Source: Dendrocalamus latiflorus (lineage: Eukaryota; Streptophyta; Magnoliopsida; Poales; Poaceae). Taken from it: DNA of 64,000 bases. The translations under genes were made by a program, and so were the position numbers. Location of the stretch: assembly GCA_017311315.1 (NCBI GenBank), contig CM029647.1, positions 9,629,077 through 9,693,076 of the forward strand, in the 5' to 3' direction. The stretch's first letter is position 1; the number at the start of each line of letters is the position of its first letter. Shown here one piece after another: positions 44,188 to 55,529 of the stretch. The notes beneath the pieces are model-generated. The model saw only the letters and a list, made by a program, of their open reading frames with translations, had not been told where the DNA came from and did no database searches.

Positions 44188-47100
44188 TTAAACTGTGTAG
44201 CGATTCTTGGCAGCTTTGTCCATCTTTTTTGCATCGTCCTGCAACAAAAAGAACCCGTGTCAGAGACAGTATCCAGGACATACGGAAGAAATCCAGAGCA
44301 CTACTCACATGAACGATGAATCCAATGGAGTCCTTGTAATCCAGAAATTCCTTCCACTGCTTCCCGATGCTTATCTGATAAAAAAAGAAGGAATATGTTC
44401 AGCGCATCTGGCCTAGCTAGGAGAATCAATGTTAATAATGCTGAGGATCCAGACAACTAGCACTTTTGTACTCATGGACCACCGACCTACCCTTAATCTG
44501 TGTGATGGCAGAATTACTAATATCTAGAAGTTCTAAAACTAACACATTTTAGGATGCTATTGCGATACTAATGCAGCACCGGTTATACAAAATGCTAAAA
44601 CAGCAAAACATACGGCAGAAGAGTAACGCTAAGAAATGAATAAACGTTGCAATTTCAACTCAATAGCCAAAACATATAAACTTCAGTTAAAACAGCTCAA
44701 CAATTTTATATAGCATAATGTGGTATTTTAGCAGAAACAATGAAGCATTTCCCTAGGACAAACTTATCAGGGAAATTACAGAAGCATAATACACCCAAAA
44801 ATAGCAATTCTTTCAGAACTAAGTTTATCAAAGAGTAAAGTCCATTACCGGTCCTTAAACTTTTTATGCTGTGTCATCCCGGTCCATAGACTTTTAAAGT
44901 ATGTCATCCCGGTCCTTAAACTTTCAAAGTGTGCCATTACCACCTGTTACGGGTCCAGCTGTAATGGCACACTTTTGAAAATCTATGGACCGGGATGACA
45001 CAGCATAAAAAGTTTAAGGACCGGTAATGACACATTTTGAAGTTTAGGGACCGGGATAGCATACTTTAAAAGTTTATGGACCGGGGTGACACAGCATAAA
45101 AAGTTTAAGGACCGGTAATGGACTTTACTCTTTATCAAAATATGTTATGCCCATTGGAGTACCCCATATACATATAAATCAAGAACCTTCTTCAAGTAGA
45201 GAAATTCATTGCCACAGGCACACATTGTAAGGGGCTCCACAGAGCAAGATCAGAGCATTATTATACACATTTTTTTAAAGGTGTACACATGCTTGCATTT
45301 GAGCATTCAAACAAGATCATTTGAATTTATACTATGGTAAATTATCAGAAAAACATGGTGCAAGTTAGAATACATGCAAAGAACTTCAATAAAACACTTG
45401 TACCTGAGCAGCTTCATTAGCAGCATTTTTGGTCCAGATAGCTATCTTTTCCTGTTTCCCACGCACACTAACAACTGCTCCGCAAATTTCATCACCATAA
45501 TCGAATTGTTCGCCGATCATTGCCAATAACTAAGATTCAAGGGGGAAAATTAAAGTGGAGATTATACTAAAGATAACTGGGCAAAATAAATGAGATTCTA
45601 TAATGCAAAAAACGCTTACAGTATGCAACCACATTGTGTCAGATTTTCCTCTGCCACAGCTTATGGTCCATTTACCACCATTAGCACAAATAGGGTCTTC
45701 CCATTTTGGCTCAATCTTGTTCTTGAAGCAATGAAAGTCAGCTCCCAGAACCAACTTGCTAGGGTGATGAATATTGTTGTATAGGCTGAAAAATCACCCT
45801 ATTTATCAGTCCACTCTTACAGAATATATAAAAAGGTGATAGCTAAAGCTAAAGCTGGAGCAGGACGTAAAGGAATGAAGCAAATTGTCAGAATGAACAA
45901 CAGATTCCTCAAGCAAGCTATTAGAAGACAAAACTCATCCTGAAAGATACATAAACATTTTGATAGTCTTCAAAGCTCATATTTCAACATAACATAACAG
46001 TCACTCCACTAAGAAAGTATACACAAAGTACTTATCCTGGAAAATGGTCAAGCTAAAACGCTAATTTTCAACATGTGCTACTTGGGTTCTCCTGTATTAT
46101 TGGTGTTACTGCATGCTATTTCCTTTCAAGTTTTCTGTCTCCGTTTACCGAACCTTGTGTGTATCGAGCTAGTGCAACAAACTCATTTAAGAATTATGTT
46201 AGGCTTGAAATGAACTGATATCTTTTGTGAGTAATAGAAGAATCCCAATCTTGGAAGAGAACCCAGAGAGCAAGCCAATGCACTAATAGTGCACTACTAT
46301 TCAGCTCAGCTCAGTGGATTACCTCAAACATCTGAACAAATATATATTTAACAGTAGCACGAGGCTCAAAGTACTCATAAAACTAGAACCATGAAGCAGG
46401 ATCTCTCGCTTGTAGTTAATATCAACTTTAGACTTTAGAGGGGTCAAGTTTTGAGTACCAACTACCAACAACCAACCCTAGTGAACAACGGCTACTAGCT
46501 AGCACTGAAGTACAGACCACTAACTGTGGCTTCGTACCATGCTATCCAACAGCTCATACACATGAATGGAAGTTGAAACCTGATCAACAATTGCATGCAA
46601 TATAGCAAATGAAAGATAACAAATATGTCAGACTATCGGCGAGATGCCTCCATAAAATAAGCAAAGCACCACATAAATTTTTAAAAGGATCTGACTTTCA
46701 TTTCTTTAAATATGTAGAAGCATAGCCAAAATAACCTAGAACTGACAATGCGATAAAACCAGGCAAGAAATATTTCTGGTATGATAGAAAAAAACATGTC
46801 AACATGCACAGTGTGATAAGAGGGATACAAATAGCAAGAAATGGAAAAGAGTCAACTAGCAATAACCTAAGCCATGATCTCTAATAAGTAATAAGTATGC
46901 CCAAAGGGACACCAGAGAATTCCCAAAGCAGAACCATTAATCCATCTCAAGACAATGTAAATGGAACATAAGAATAACCAGTAAGATGAATACTCAGACA
47001 TGGCTATAAATATAATTTGCGGTTGGTGTAGCAATATCAGTAAACATGTTTGTGCCAACAATAATGCACACTGTCTCTAGTGAATTGTTCAATAACTAGA

Positions 47101-50054
47101 CTTGCTAAAAGGAATTGGTGTCTGTGCAACCGGTGCAACAGCAATATTTCAGTAAACATGTTTGTGCCAACAATAATGCACAGTGTCTCTAGCGAATCGT
47201 TCAATAACTAGACTTGCTAAAAGAAATTGGTGCCTGTGCAACCGATGCAACAACTTGAGGAAGTTGGCCCAAAGATCTCTCAAGGTCTTCTTTCTTTAGT
47301 TATCCAGATTGCATTAATTTTATTTGTTAGGCAAGATATCTTCTATTGATAGCAAGAGATCAATCAGTTCCATTTGTTAGGAGGGATATCTCATCTATAT
47401 ATAAGTAGCTGGTTCATTCGTTAAAGGCGAGCAAGAAATAACAGAAGCCCTTCCTCCATATCTTCTCTTGCGCCACCGGCGGCACCACCTCACTGGCAGC
47501 CGCTTTCTGTTTGTCCTCCCACTCACCACTCATACCCTTTGTGCAATCAATCCTTAGGCCATAACAGTGCCAGGCAAATATTTAGCAAAGTACCTGTTAC
47601 TTAAGACTTTCAGGTACAAACTGGGGGAGATGCATGCAAAGATTAAGAAACATTGGCATGATTTGCCCCGTTCAAAATAGCTTTTGGCTTCTAGCTACTA
47701 GAAGCCGGAAGCCGTTTTGAACGCATTGGGCCTGTTCTTTTTAGCTTCTAAAAGCTGTTTTTCGGCTTTTCTACAGTAATTAGCATTTAAACGGAATAGT
47801 TTTTCGAGATAGGGTCTACTAGTTAATTGTAGTACACACTGTACCGACTTCATTTATATCGGCAAAAACCGCACGTGAGTTTCTGTTACTCTATAATCTC
47901 TCGTACGAACAGCTCAAAGCCACAAGCCTTAGCCAAAAGCTATAAGCTTCAGCCAAAAAGAACAGGCCCAATGGCTTCTTAACATGCCTTTTTTTCCTTT
48001 TTCCCTTGTATTGTTTGTGGAGATACAACAGTTTTTTCATTTTTCTTCGTTTTCGTTTAATTGAGTGCCTCAACCAACAGCTAACAGCCGCTACAGTGCC
48101 CATTTCAGCCAACAACCGCAGCCAAAAGCCATCAGCAAAAACTGTTTTGAATGGGGCCTTAGTGTTGGCTAACAATACCCTAAGCTCGGAACGTATACAA
48201 ATTACAGAAAGAATAAAAGACACACGCAGCTCATGTTACCAAAATTAATTTTCAGATTTTCTAAGGTGTGCATAAGAAAAGTGAATCTTTTGGGTAAATC
48301 TAACACCCATTCCTGGCCAAACCCATAATAGAAGTGTTCTCCTGTGCTTACCCAATCATCTCTAGATGACATGTTTCCTATTCCTAATGCTTTTGGGCAT
48401 ATTCTTTTCAGCTTCTGGCTTTTCTATAGTAACTATCTTTCAAACAGAGTGTCTTTTCAAGGTAGAGTCTACAAGTCGATTGTATTAGACACTGTAGCGA
48501 TTACTGCGAACAACTAAAAACCATAAGTCGCAGCCCAAAAGAACATGCCCTTTACTAACAGTTTAATCACACACTCACAGCTTATAAAGATGCTACTCAA
48601 GTCACGTAACTTGCACTGAGAATTCCATCCTAAACTTGAGCATAAAACCAGCACAATCGAATATTCTCGCGTCTACTTCAACCAGATGTATTGCAGGGTA
48701 TCAAAAGATATAAATCTCAGATAGCATTTATTTTCACAACTAATCAATCAATTCAATACAACCAATTAGACAATCCATTTTTCCACGTCCTCAAAACAGA
48801 AGTTGACAGTTTAGAAATCTAAGCAACTGTAACAAAAAAAAATATTCAATATTTTCAAAACAAGTATTTAGAGCACCATTTTCAAAAATCCTGAAAATAT
48901 TTCCAATCAAAATTGACGCAAATGAAACCAAAGATGCCATTCATTTCACATGCAAAAATAGCCCAGTCAATCATCTAAGAACTTATTACTCAGAATGCAT
49001 ACAGAAGATCAAAGGTTAAAGGGTAGAGAAATGGTGATCAAATAGCTTTCAGCCACATATCCGATTGGTCAACAATGGGATTGAAAAAAGGCCAGTGCAA
49101 ATGCATACACAAATAGATTAATCATAGCAGGATAATAAATAAAATTTGGTGGCATTGCACATTATGTTCATGATAGCAATGCAGTTAGTGTATCTCCTAA
49201 GTCCTAAACAATCCTGTCAAAATACACCTAAACAACCAAAATCAAATCATAAACTACAACACGCTACAATACTATGTCCCTTCAAATAATAGTAAAGGCA
49301 GCTCCGAATAGGTATTACAACAGTGGTCTCTACTTGCTACCCACAACAATACTCCAAGAATTAACACCTCAAAAATCTGATCCTCCAACCACCACGGTAG
49401 TAATTACTCTCATCACACCCTCATGAACCTGATCTCCTAAACAAAGTTTCCAAATGAAAAACCACACATCCATGACATGAAACCTGACTAATTTCACTCC
49501 AAGCTAAGGGCGCCGAATACAGTATAATTTATTAAGCAAATGCTTTGCTTCAATAAGGACGTAGGCTCGATCTATTTAGACTATCCAGATCCACGAACCA
49601 TCATAAATTTCGCTCCTATCTATCTACTTGAACCTACGACATCTGCAACAAATATCACCCAACATGCCACCTCGGATTACGGCTCAAAGACGGAGACCTT
49701 TGCATCAAGCACAAGTAGACAACCAATCGAATTAGCAGCGACTGGAGAAGGAAATCTACTCGTATTAGGTAAGAGAGGGTTTGAGGAGGGGGGGGGGGGT
49801 GGAGACCTCCAGAAGTCCTCGACGGTGGCGAAGGTGTGGATGGGGCGGATGGAGCTCCCCCACGCGGCCTGCCTGGACTTTCCCTGCGGATTGTCGAACC
49901 AGAAGGTCCAGGCGTGCTCCAGCTGGTGCGGCGCGGAGGGGTTGGCCTGCGGCGGCGCGGGCGCGGAGTCGTCGTCGGCGATCTCGCCCTCCTCCCTCTC
50001 CTCCGCCTCGTCGGCGCCGGCGGACGGCGGCCTCGCCTTGGTCTCCTCGGCCAT
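44188..50054 (-). CDS. eIF4E: Eukaryotic translation initiation factor 4E (cap-binding protein), 218 aa
   Basis: Coding exons are complement(49807..50054), (45620..45785), (45404..45529), (44309..44374) and (44188..44238): 657 nt, 218 codons plus TAA, phases all consistent. The protein has a disordered acidic N-terminus (1-40), then EHAWTFWFDNPQGKS, AAWGSSIRPIHTF, HCFKNKIEPKWEDP, SCGRGKSDTMWLHT, VRGKQEKIAIWTKN and a NRYTV end. Trp65 and Trp111 with the adjacent Glu112 are the expected cap-stacking and contact residues; Cys116 and Cys154 match the pair that forms a disulfide in wheat eIF4E. Length is normal for grasses. It binds the mRNA cap in the eIF4F complex with eIF4G. Intron 1 is 4021 bp and intron 3 holds a MITE. 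The upstream region has AACCCTA telo-box-like words (50224-50230, minus). The gene appears intact. Confidence 0.96.
44833..45130. mobile_element. Mutator-type MITE (298 bp) in eIF4E intron 3
   Basis: The inverted ends GAGTAAAGTCCATTACCGG pair over about 90 bp, and the perfect 9-bp direct repeat TTTATCAAA flanks the element at 44824-44832 and 45131-45139. The body repeats GTCATCCCGGTCC / GGACCGGGATGAC words and folds on itself. Confidence 0.9.
47666..48158. mobile_element. Composite MITE region in eIF4E intron 1
   Basis: Left GCCCCGTTCAAAATAGCTTT and right inverse GGCCCCATTCAAAACAG look like a terminal pair. Between them sits the second MITE 47728-47969 and a short palindrome (47667-47730). 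The order suggests insertion of one MITE into or next to another. Confidence 0.45.
47728..47969. mobile_element. Short MITE with GGGCCTGTTCTTTT ends, copy 3
   Basis: The end GGGCCTGTTCTTTTTAGCTT is inverted at the right (AAAAAGAACAGGCCC). The body contains TAGTACACACTG, TTTATATCGGCAAAAACC and CACGTGAGTTTCTGTTAC, shared with 21357-21599. Confidence 0.7.
48393..48552. mobile_element. Short MITE of the same family, copy 4 (internally deleted)
   Basis: It runs from GGGCATATTCTTTTCAGCTT to the inverse AAAAGAACATGCCC with the shared GTAGAGTCTACAAGT middle but lacks about 80 bp of the longer copies. It lies in eIF4E intron 1. Confidence 0.6.
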
Positions 50055-50736
50055 GCCGGTGGGGGCGGTGGCGATTGCGGATGCGGCGGTGATGAGGTTT
50101 TAGGCTTAGGTCGGAGCAAACGAAAGCAGGGTGCTCCGGCCCGTGTCCGTGGCTGGTGAGAAGTAACCTAGAGGGGGGGCGGGGCGCGACGCACGGTGGA
50201 GGGATCCTTGGGTTGGGGTTTACTAGGGTTGTCGTGGGCTGGGGTACGCAGCTCATGAATGGTTGGTTTAATAATAATCGGGCCACTTTTGCACGTAAAT
50301 TGAGGCCCATATAGAAGGCGGCGGCCGGCTGGATGTGCCCGCGCTGCTTCACTTTTGCACGTAAAAGTCGGCTTCTCGGAGGCACCGACCGACCTCGAGA
50401 GGCTGCATCCTCGCCGCCATCACTGAAACGAAACCAAATTTTAGAGAAAAAACTTAATTCCGTTTTGGTTTTGATTTCTCTTGATCCTTAACCTAATCCA
50501 GCTCAAACTTTATTAATTCGAAAAGATATCGATTTGAAAAGGAATTCATTAATTTAGCATACTGAATCAATCATGGATGGAAAGTCTTAATCATAGATGA
50601 AAAATCTCAATCATGAAGTATGGGCATATAGTACCCCTATTATTTATACTATGTATATAATGTTTTTTCTACTATCAGGTGTATTTACCCCCCCCCCCCT
50701 ACATACAATGTACTCCCTTCATTTTTATTTATTTAC
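50055..50736. other. eIF4E upstream region, then AT-rich spacer
   Basis: 50055-50400 holds the GC-rich leader and proximal promoter of eIF4E, with no clear TATA box, as usual for housekeeping genes. 50400-50736 shows nothing; a C run lies at 50690-50699. Confidence 0.45.
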
Positions 50737-50994
50737 TAGAATTTGTGCTATCAAACTTTCTAAATTTTGATCACTAATAAATTTAAAACTATCTAGATTG
50801 GCTATAAAAAATATTATTATATTTGTCATTAAAAATACTTTCATAATATTATAATTTTATTAGATTAGAATTTGTGCTATCAAACTTTCTAAATTTTGAT
50901 CACTAATAAATTTAAAACTATCTAGATTGGCTATAAAAAATATTATTATATTTGTCATTAAAAATACTTTCATAATATTATAATTTTATTAGAT
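50737..50994. repeat. 129-bp tandem duplication (two copies)
   Basis: The unit starting TAGAATTTGTGCTATCAAAC is repeated with no visible change at a period of 129 bp, ending before TTAGATTACAAAAG. The identity of the copies points to a recent duplication or an assembly artefact. Confidence 0.85.
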
Positions 50995-52678
50995 TACAAA
51001 AGTAACGATCAAAGCTACATCTTAAAAAATATGAAAAGTCAAAAACATCAAGTAAAAAAAGGAGCGAGTATGCATTACAAACTTTTTGTGAGGTTATGGG
51101 TTTATCTCTGGCATCCGTCTATTTAGACGTGTATTAAGGAGGTGCACTCGTGTGTGCACGCACGCATATGAGTCTTCGATGCAATCGCAAAACGAGCTAT
51201 GTAGCATGGATTATATCATTATACAAGACAACCCAGTGGTACGTATACTTGTTTTAAGGTGGTACATACATTGTTTTTAGATATACTCATTTCTATATGT
51301 GAATATAAAGGAACTAGCAAAATAGGCTAAAAACTATAGGTTCTTTTGCAATTTTTCATGTGATTCGTATTGAAGTATATTAGAATTAGTAGATAAGTAT
51401 ACCTAAAACGATAAAAGAGTATATCAAGTTTATTTAGGTGGTATAGTAGAACACCCAGTAGTAGAATAGATTTTCCATATATGTATATATGTGTGTATAT
51501 ACATATGTATATGTGTACATATATACATTGTATATATGTATATACATATGTACGGTAACGCTATATATTTTACACCTGAGCATAGAATATTTTATTTTAC
51601 ACTTGTCTTGTTCTACACTCCGGCTGTAATTAGAGTCGTGGTCAACCATGCCCCACACGCTTGATCACAAACCACTTGTGTGTTATCCCAAACGTCCCCA
51701 CACAACTGTTGGTAAAACGGTACGGCCCCCATCTTCCACCTCTGCCCTAACATCGCTTCCACCGTGCCGCCCCCTACCCCATGTCTTCCACCACACCGTA
51801 TGGTGGTGATGGTAAAATGGTGCTAAGCCACCAACCATGTTGGTGCAAGAACCAATCAGCCATGTCATGTAGTTTTGTCACCATCGCACCTCAGTCGTCT
51901 CTTGTGTCGATGCCACCGCTGTGTCATGGTAGCAGTAAAATTAGAAACCATATTTATGTCCAAATACATTTCATTTTACAGCATGATGAAGCCTATTTTA
52001 TGGTATTAACGAATTTACCAGACACGACATTAGAGTTTATTACCACATCCAGCCATAGCACATGCTAGCCATGTGATGATGGCAGTAAAAATAGAAATCA
52101 TATTTATGTCTAGATACATACTAATTTATGGCCAAGATGAACTGCGCGATCCGACCACGCATTGGAGTTGACAATAAAAATGCAAACCACTTTTTCGACC
52201 AAATACATTCTAATTTATGACTAGATAAATTTGTTTACACTATATTGATGAATTTACTGGCCACGTTGTTAGAGTTTACTGCTACACTTAATCATGGTGC
52301 ATGCTGGCTATATGACAGCTACAGAAAAATTAGAAAACCACAATTACATTCAGATACATATGATTTTATGACCATATAAAACCTCTTTTTACCATATTGA
52401 CAAATTTATTGGACATGTCATGGCGCATGTTGGCCATGTGATGGTGATAGTAAAAAAAAAAGATACCACATTTACATCCAAATACATACCAAATTATGGC
52501 CAAATGAACCACGAGCAGGTGTGGATAGGCGGGTTGTCGGTTCGTGGCTTGTAACTAGTGCAAGCGGATAGGGACCGGTGGGTCACACGGCTGGGTGGCA
52601 GGACAGGCTCGGTCGGGGCAAGGGGAACTAGATGGAGCATAGAATCAGTTATACGCTCATGCACATAATAGTATTTCT
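50995..52678. other. No gene; AT-rich spacer
   Basis: Includes TATATGTATATA simple sequence at 51475-51560. Two or three diverged repeats of an ATTTATGTCCAAATACAT / GTAAAAATAGAAA motif lie between 51930 and 52500, probably an old tandem array. No coding evidence. Confidence 0.4.

Positions 52679-52745
<67 letters not shown>
52679..52745. repeat. Compound microsatellite (AC)n(AT)n
   Basis: Eleven AC units followed by about 22 AT units. Confidence 0.9.
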
Positions 52746-52754
<9 letters not shown>

Positions 52755-52799
52755 ATATGTATTTATGTATGTGTTTGCTCTCTATCTATATATATGAAG

Positions 52800-53160
52800 T
52801 TTTTTTCCATATTCCCGGTAGTACATATTTTGACTTTCAATATACCACTTAAACAAATATGTTATATCTCTTTATCACTTCCGGGAGTACATAATTCTAA
52901 GGCATTCCAATGCAATTTGGTCGAAAATTTTCATCGGAAATTTTTTTTGTTATATACCCTTTTCCATATATAAAGGAGTATATACACAAATTATGTTATA
53001 AAAATGAAATTTGATGATTTTTTTTCATGGAATTCATTTTGGAATACCTTATAATTATCATTAGAGTATGCTCAAATAGATAAAGAAATACAACAACACC
53101 ATTTAAGCGATATATAAGAAGTGAGAATGGTACTCCTAAGAGTATGAAAACATTTTCCTA
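52800..53160. repeat. AT-rich palindromic MITE, copy 3
   Basis: The left half (ATATACCACTTAAACAAATATG, TCTCTTTATC) is inverted in the right half (GATAAAGAAATACAACA, CATTTAAGCGATATA). Shares word order with copies at 7425 and 43520. Confidence 0.55.
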
Positions 53161-53454
53161 TATATATACATGTGTATATACACACATACATTACGTATAT
53201 ATACACATGTACACGCACATACATACATAGACAACGTATCCTATGCACACATCCTCCTTCAAGCACTCATGCGCTCACCCATCCTAGACCCTCCGATTGT
53301 GATATAAGAGATAAGATTCAGGTGGGCACAATTTGCACAAAACCGCCTGCGTCTCTCTGCAAATTTTGCGAAAAAACCCTACCGCCTCCCTTTCCCATCC
53401 CAATACACATCTCCTAGACCCTCTCTATGCGGCGCCGACCACGGCGATGATGAC

Positions 53455-53745
53455 CACTCAATACCCATCTCTGTGCAGCAGCAACAATGCCATGCATACC
53501 AAGTGGAGGCCAAGATCTGGGAGATCTTCATGTCGACGCTCAGCTCCACCATGACAGAGAGCAAGAACGTCTTCTGCACCGCCGCCGAGGGCCACATCGT
53601 CGAGTCCTACAAGATCAACATGGACGTTAAGACCTTCCACGACGGATTCCTCACGCATGGTGCTCATGCACGCCGGTGAGTCCGAGCCCATCATCTCCTC
53701 CCTCGCGCTCCTCTTTGAGTCCGAATATGAGATTCCGCTATGAGC
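53455..53745 (+). pseudogene. Unrecognised coding fragment
   Basis: Codon-biased, GC-rich sequence reads AKIWEIFMSTLSSTMTESKN, then GHIVESYKINMDVKTFHDGF, and after a frame change LMHAGESEPIISSLALLFES before TGA. Neither end is a clear start or splice site. It looks like a fragment of a real exon, but I cannot name the family. Confidence 0.3.
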
Positions 53746-55091
53746 AAGCAGCCAAGAACACAGTGGGAAGGCTTGCCGTCATAATGTTCAACAACTTATG
53801 CTCTCGATGAGCTTTACAAGAAAGTAAGCGTATTGTGTTTTTGAATTGTTTACGACACGTTAGTGGTATCCCGTGGGATGACTAAATAAAGGACTGATCT
53901 TTTTGTAGATTAACCCGTTTGCTAAACCAATTCACGGCTACCAACCAAGGGTACTTCAAGGCAGATCTGGACCGTCCGATGCAATGCCTGATGTGGATGG
54001 GGGGGGGGGGTGGCCTCAGGGCATTGCAACAAGGAGACAACAATTTTCCTCCGCGTAAATCTAGACCTTTGATCCTCGATTCAACCTCCTGTAGCGTGTG
54101 CATTCGTCTAAAGTTGTCATAACAACTGAAGCGAACTCGCGTGGGTATACTTCTTACTGCTCCATAAGGCGCTTCCGGAGATTTTTGCTTAATGATACCA
54201 CCATTTCTATTCATGACCTCCATCCAATTGCACGTCCAAGGATATAGTAGGACTTCACTATTTTCCCAATTAGGGGCCTTCTAAGCTAAAGCAAGAAAAA
54301 AAATAGAACTTCAATTTTTAAAAAGTTGGTTCAGGGTGCACAAGCAATCAAATCTAACCCCTTCATTCAGGGCATGACCAAAGATATTTGCGATGGTTGT
54401 TTGTAATATATCTCCATATCATTTATAGATAAGACTAAAGATAACTCATACAATGGATTGTCTATATAATTATCTACACAATGATATAGATAGTAAAAAG
54501 CTGTTTATAAAACCGACTATTAAATACTAGACAATATTCTTCTCTCTCCTCCTCTTTTCTCTTCGCCATCTTAAATTATGTCATAAACTTATAGACAATA
54601 GACATATACTATTATACGTATCCTCATAAAGACACTTTGGTAGCGGTGCCAAATCTCCCAGTACATATTGATTTTCTTTTAAAAAAAGCCTATGCCAGTC
54701 ATCAGTCAAAAGTTGCACAGATTGATCGACTTGGAGTCAATTCTATGCGGCACGATGGAAATCAACATATTAGAGAGTTAAAAGAGTGCTTATTCGATCA
54801 CACTCATGAGTACTCCCTGGATCCTAATCAACAAAAACGAAAGCTGATAGGTTGATTCCATCTCCTTGTGATCTGTGGACATCCTAGGAACTGACTCCTT
54901 GCCATTTCTTAAAGAAAAGGCTAGTGCTTTCGGATGGCATGCAGATAACCGAGAACAAACAAGAAGCAAATCCACAGTTGCCAAATGTGCTAATTAAAAG
55001 CCAAGATCACAGGAGACTTGCACATATGGAAGCTTATAATTAAGATGACATTAACAAGTCATTAATTAAGCGACATGCATGCATGGACCTA
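53746..55091. other. No supported gene
   Basis: Contains a G run at 54000-54010, AT-rich spacer and a short frame at 54637-54855 with no family signal. The 3' end of the glutaredoxin transcript lies in the last 100 bp or so. Confidence 0.4.
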
Positions 55092-55529
55092 TCAGAGCCA
55101 CAGGGCGCCTGCCTGCTTCAAGATCGGCACGAGCTCACCGGCGATGTGCATGGCCATGAGCCGGTCGAGCCCGCCCACCAGCCTCCCTCCGATGAACACC
55201 GCCGGGAAGGCGGCGTGGTCGTGGGCGTTGGCGTGGCGCGTCGCCACCGCCGCGGCGCCGTCGACGATGACGACGTCTCCCAGCTTGTCCTTAGGCCGGA
55301 GCGCGGCGACGAGCGCCGCCGGGTCAGCGTCGTCGCCGACCTCGAGGACCGTCGGGTTGGCCCCCTGCCCCAGAAGCAAGCGCCGGGCCACGTGCACCAT
55401 GCAGCACCCTCGCCGCCCCACCACTACCACCGGCTTCTCCTCGACCGCCTTCCGCACGTCGCCGTCGTGGGTGGTGCCGCCGGCCGTCGGCAGCTGCGAC
55501 GCCGGTGCCAGCGCCTTGGCTTCTTGCAT
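55092..55529 (-). CDS. CC-type (ROXY-class) glutaredoxin, 145 aa, intronless
   Basis: ATG 55529 to TGA 55092-55094. The glutaredoxin fold is read from VVVVGRRGCCMVHVARRLL (active site Cys42-Cys43), through the glutathione-binding loop FPAVFIGGRLVGGLDRL (from Phe108), to the C-terminal GALWL end (141-145). The CC active site and the ALWL tail define the plant-specific CC-type class; the tail is the known docking site for TGA bZIP factors and TOPLESS-type co-repressors. The fourth active-site position is Val, so it is CCMV rather than the commoner CCMC. An unusual Ala/Asp-rich insert (about 65-105) precedes the FPAVF loop. CC-type genes in grasses are usually intronless, as here. It is expected to act in the nucleus and cytosol in redox control of transcription. 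Which paralogue it is cannot be told. Confidence 0.92.
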   Translation of the reverse strand: MQEAKALAPASQLPTAGGTTHDGDVRKAVEEKPVVVVGRRGCCMVHVARRLLLGQGANPTVLEVGDDADPAALVAALRPKDKLGDVVIVDGAAAVATRHANAHDHAAFPAVFIGGRLVGGLDRLMAMHIAGELVPILKQAGALWL

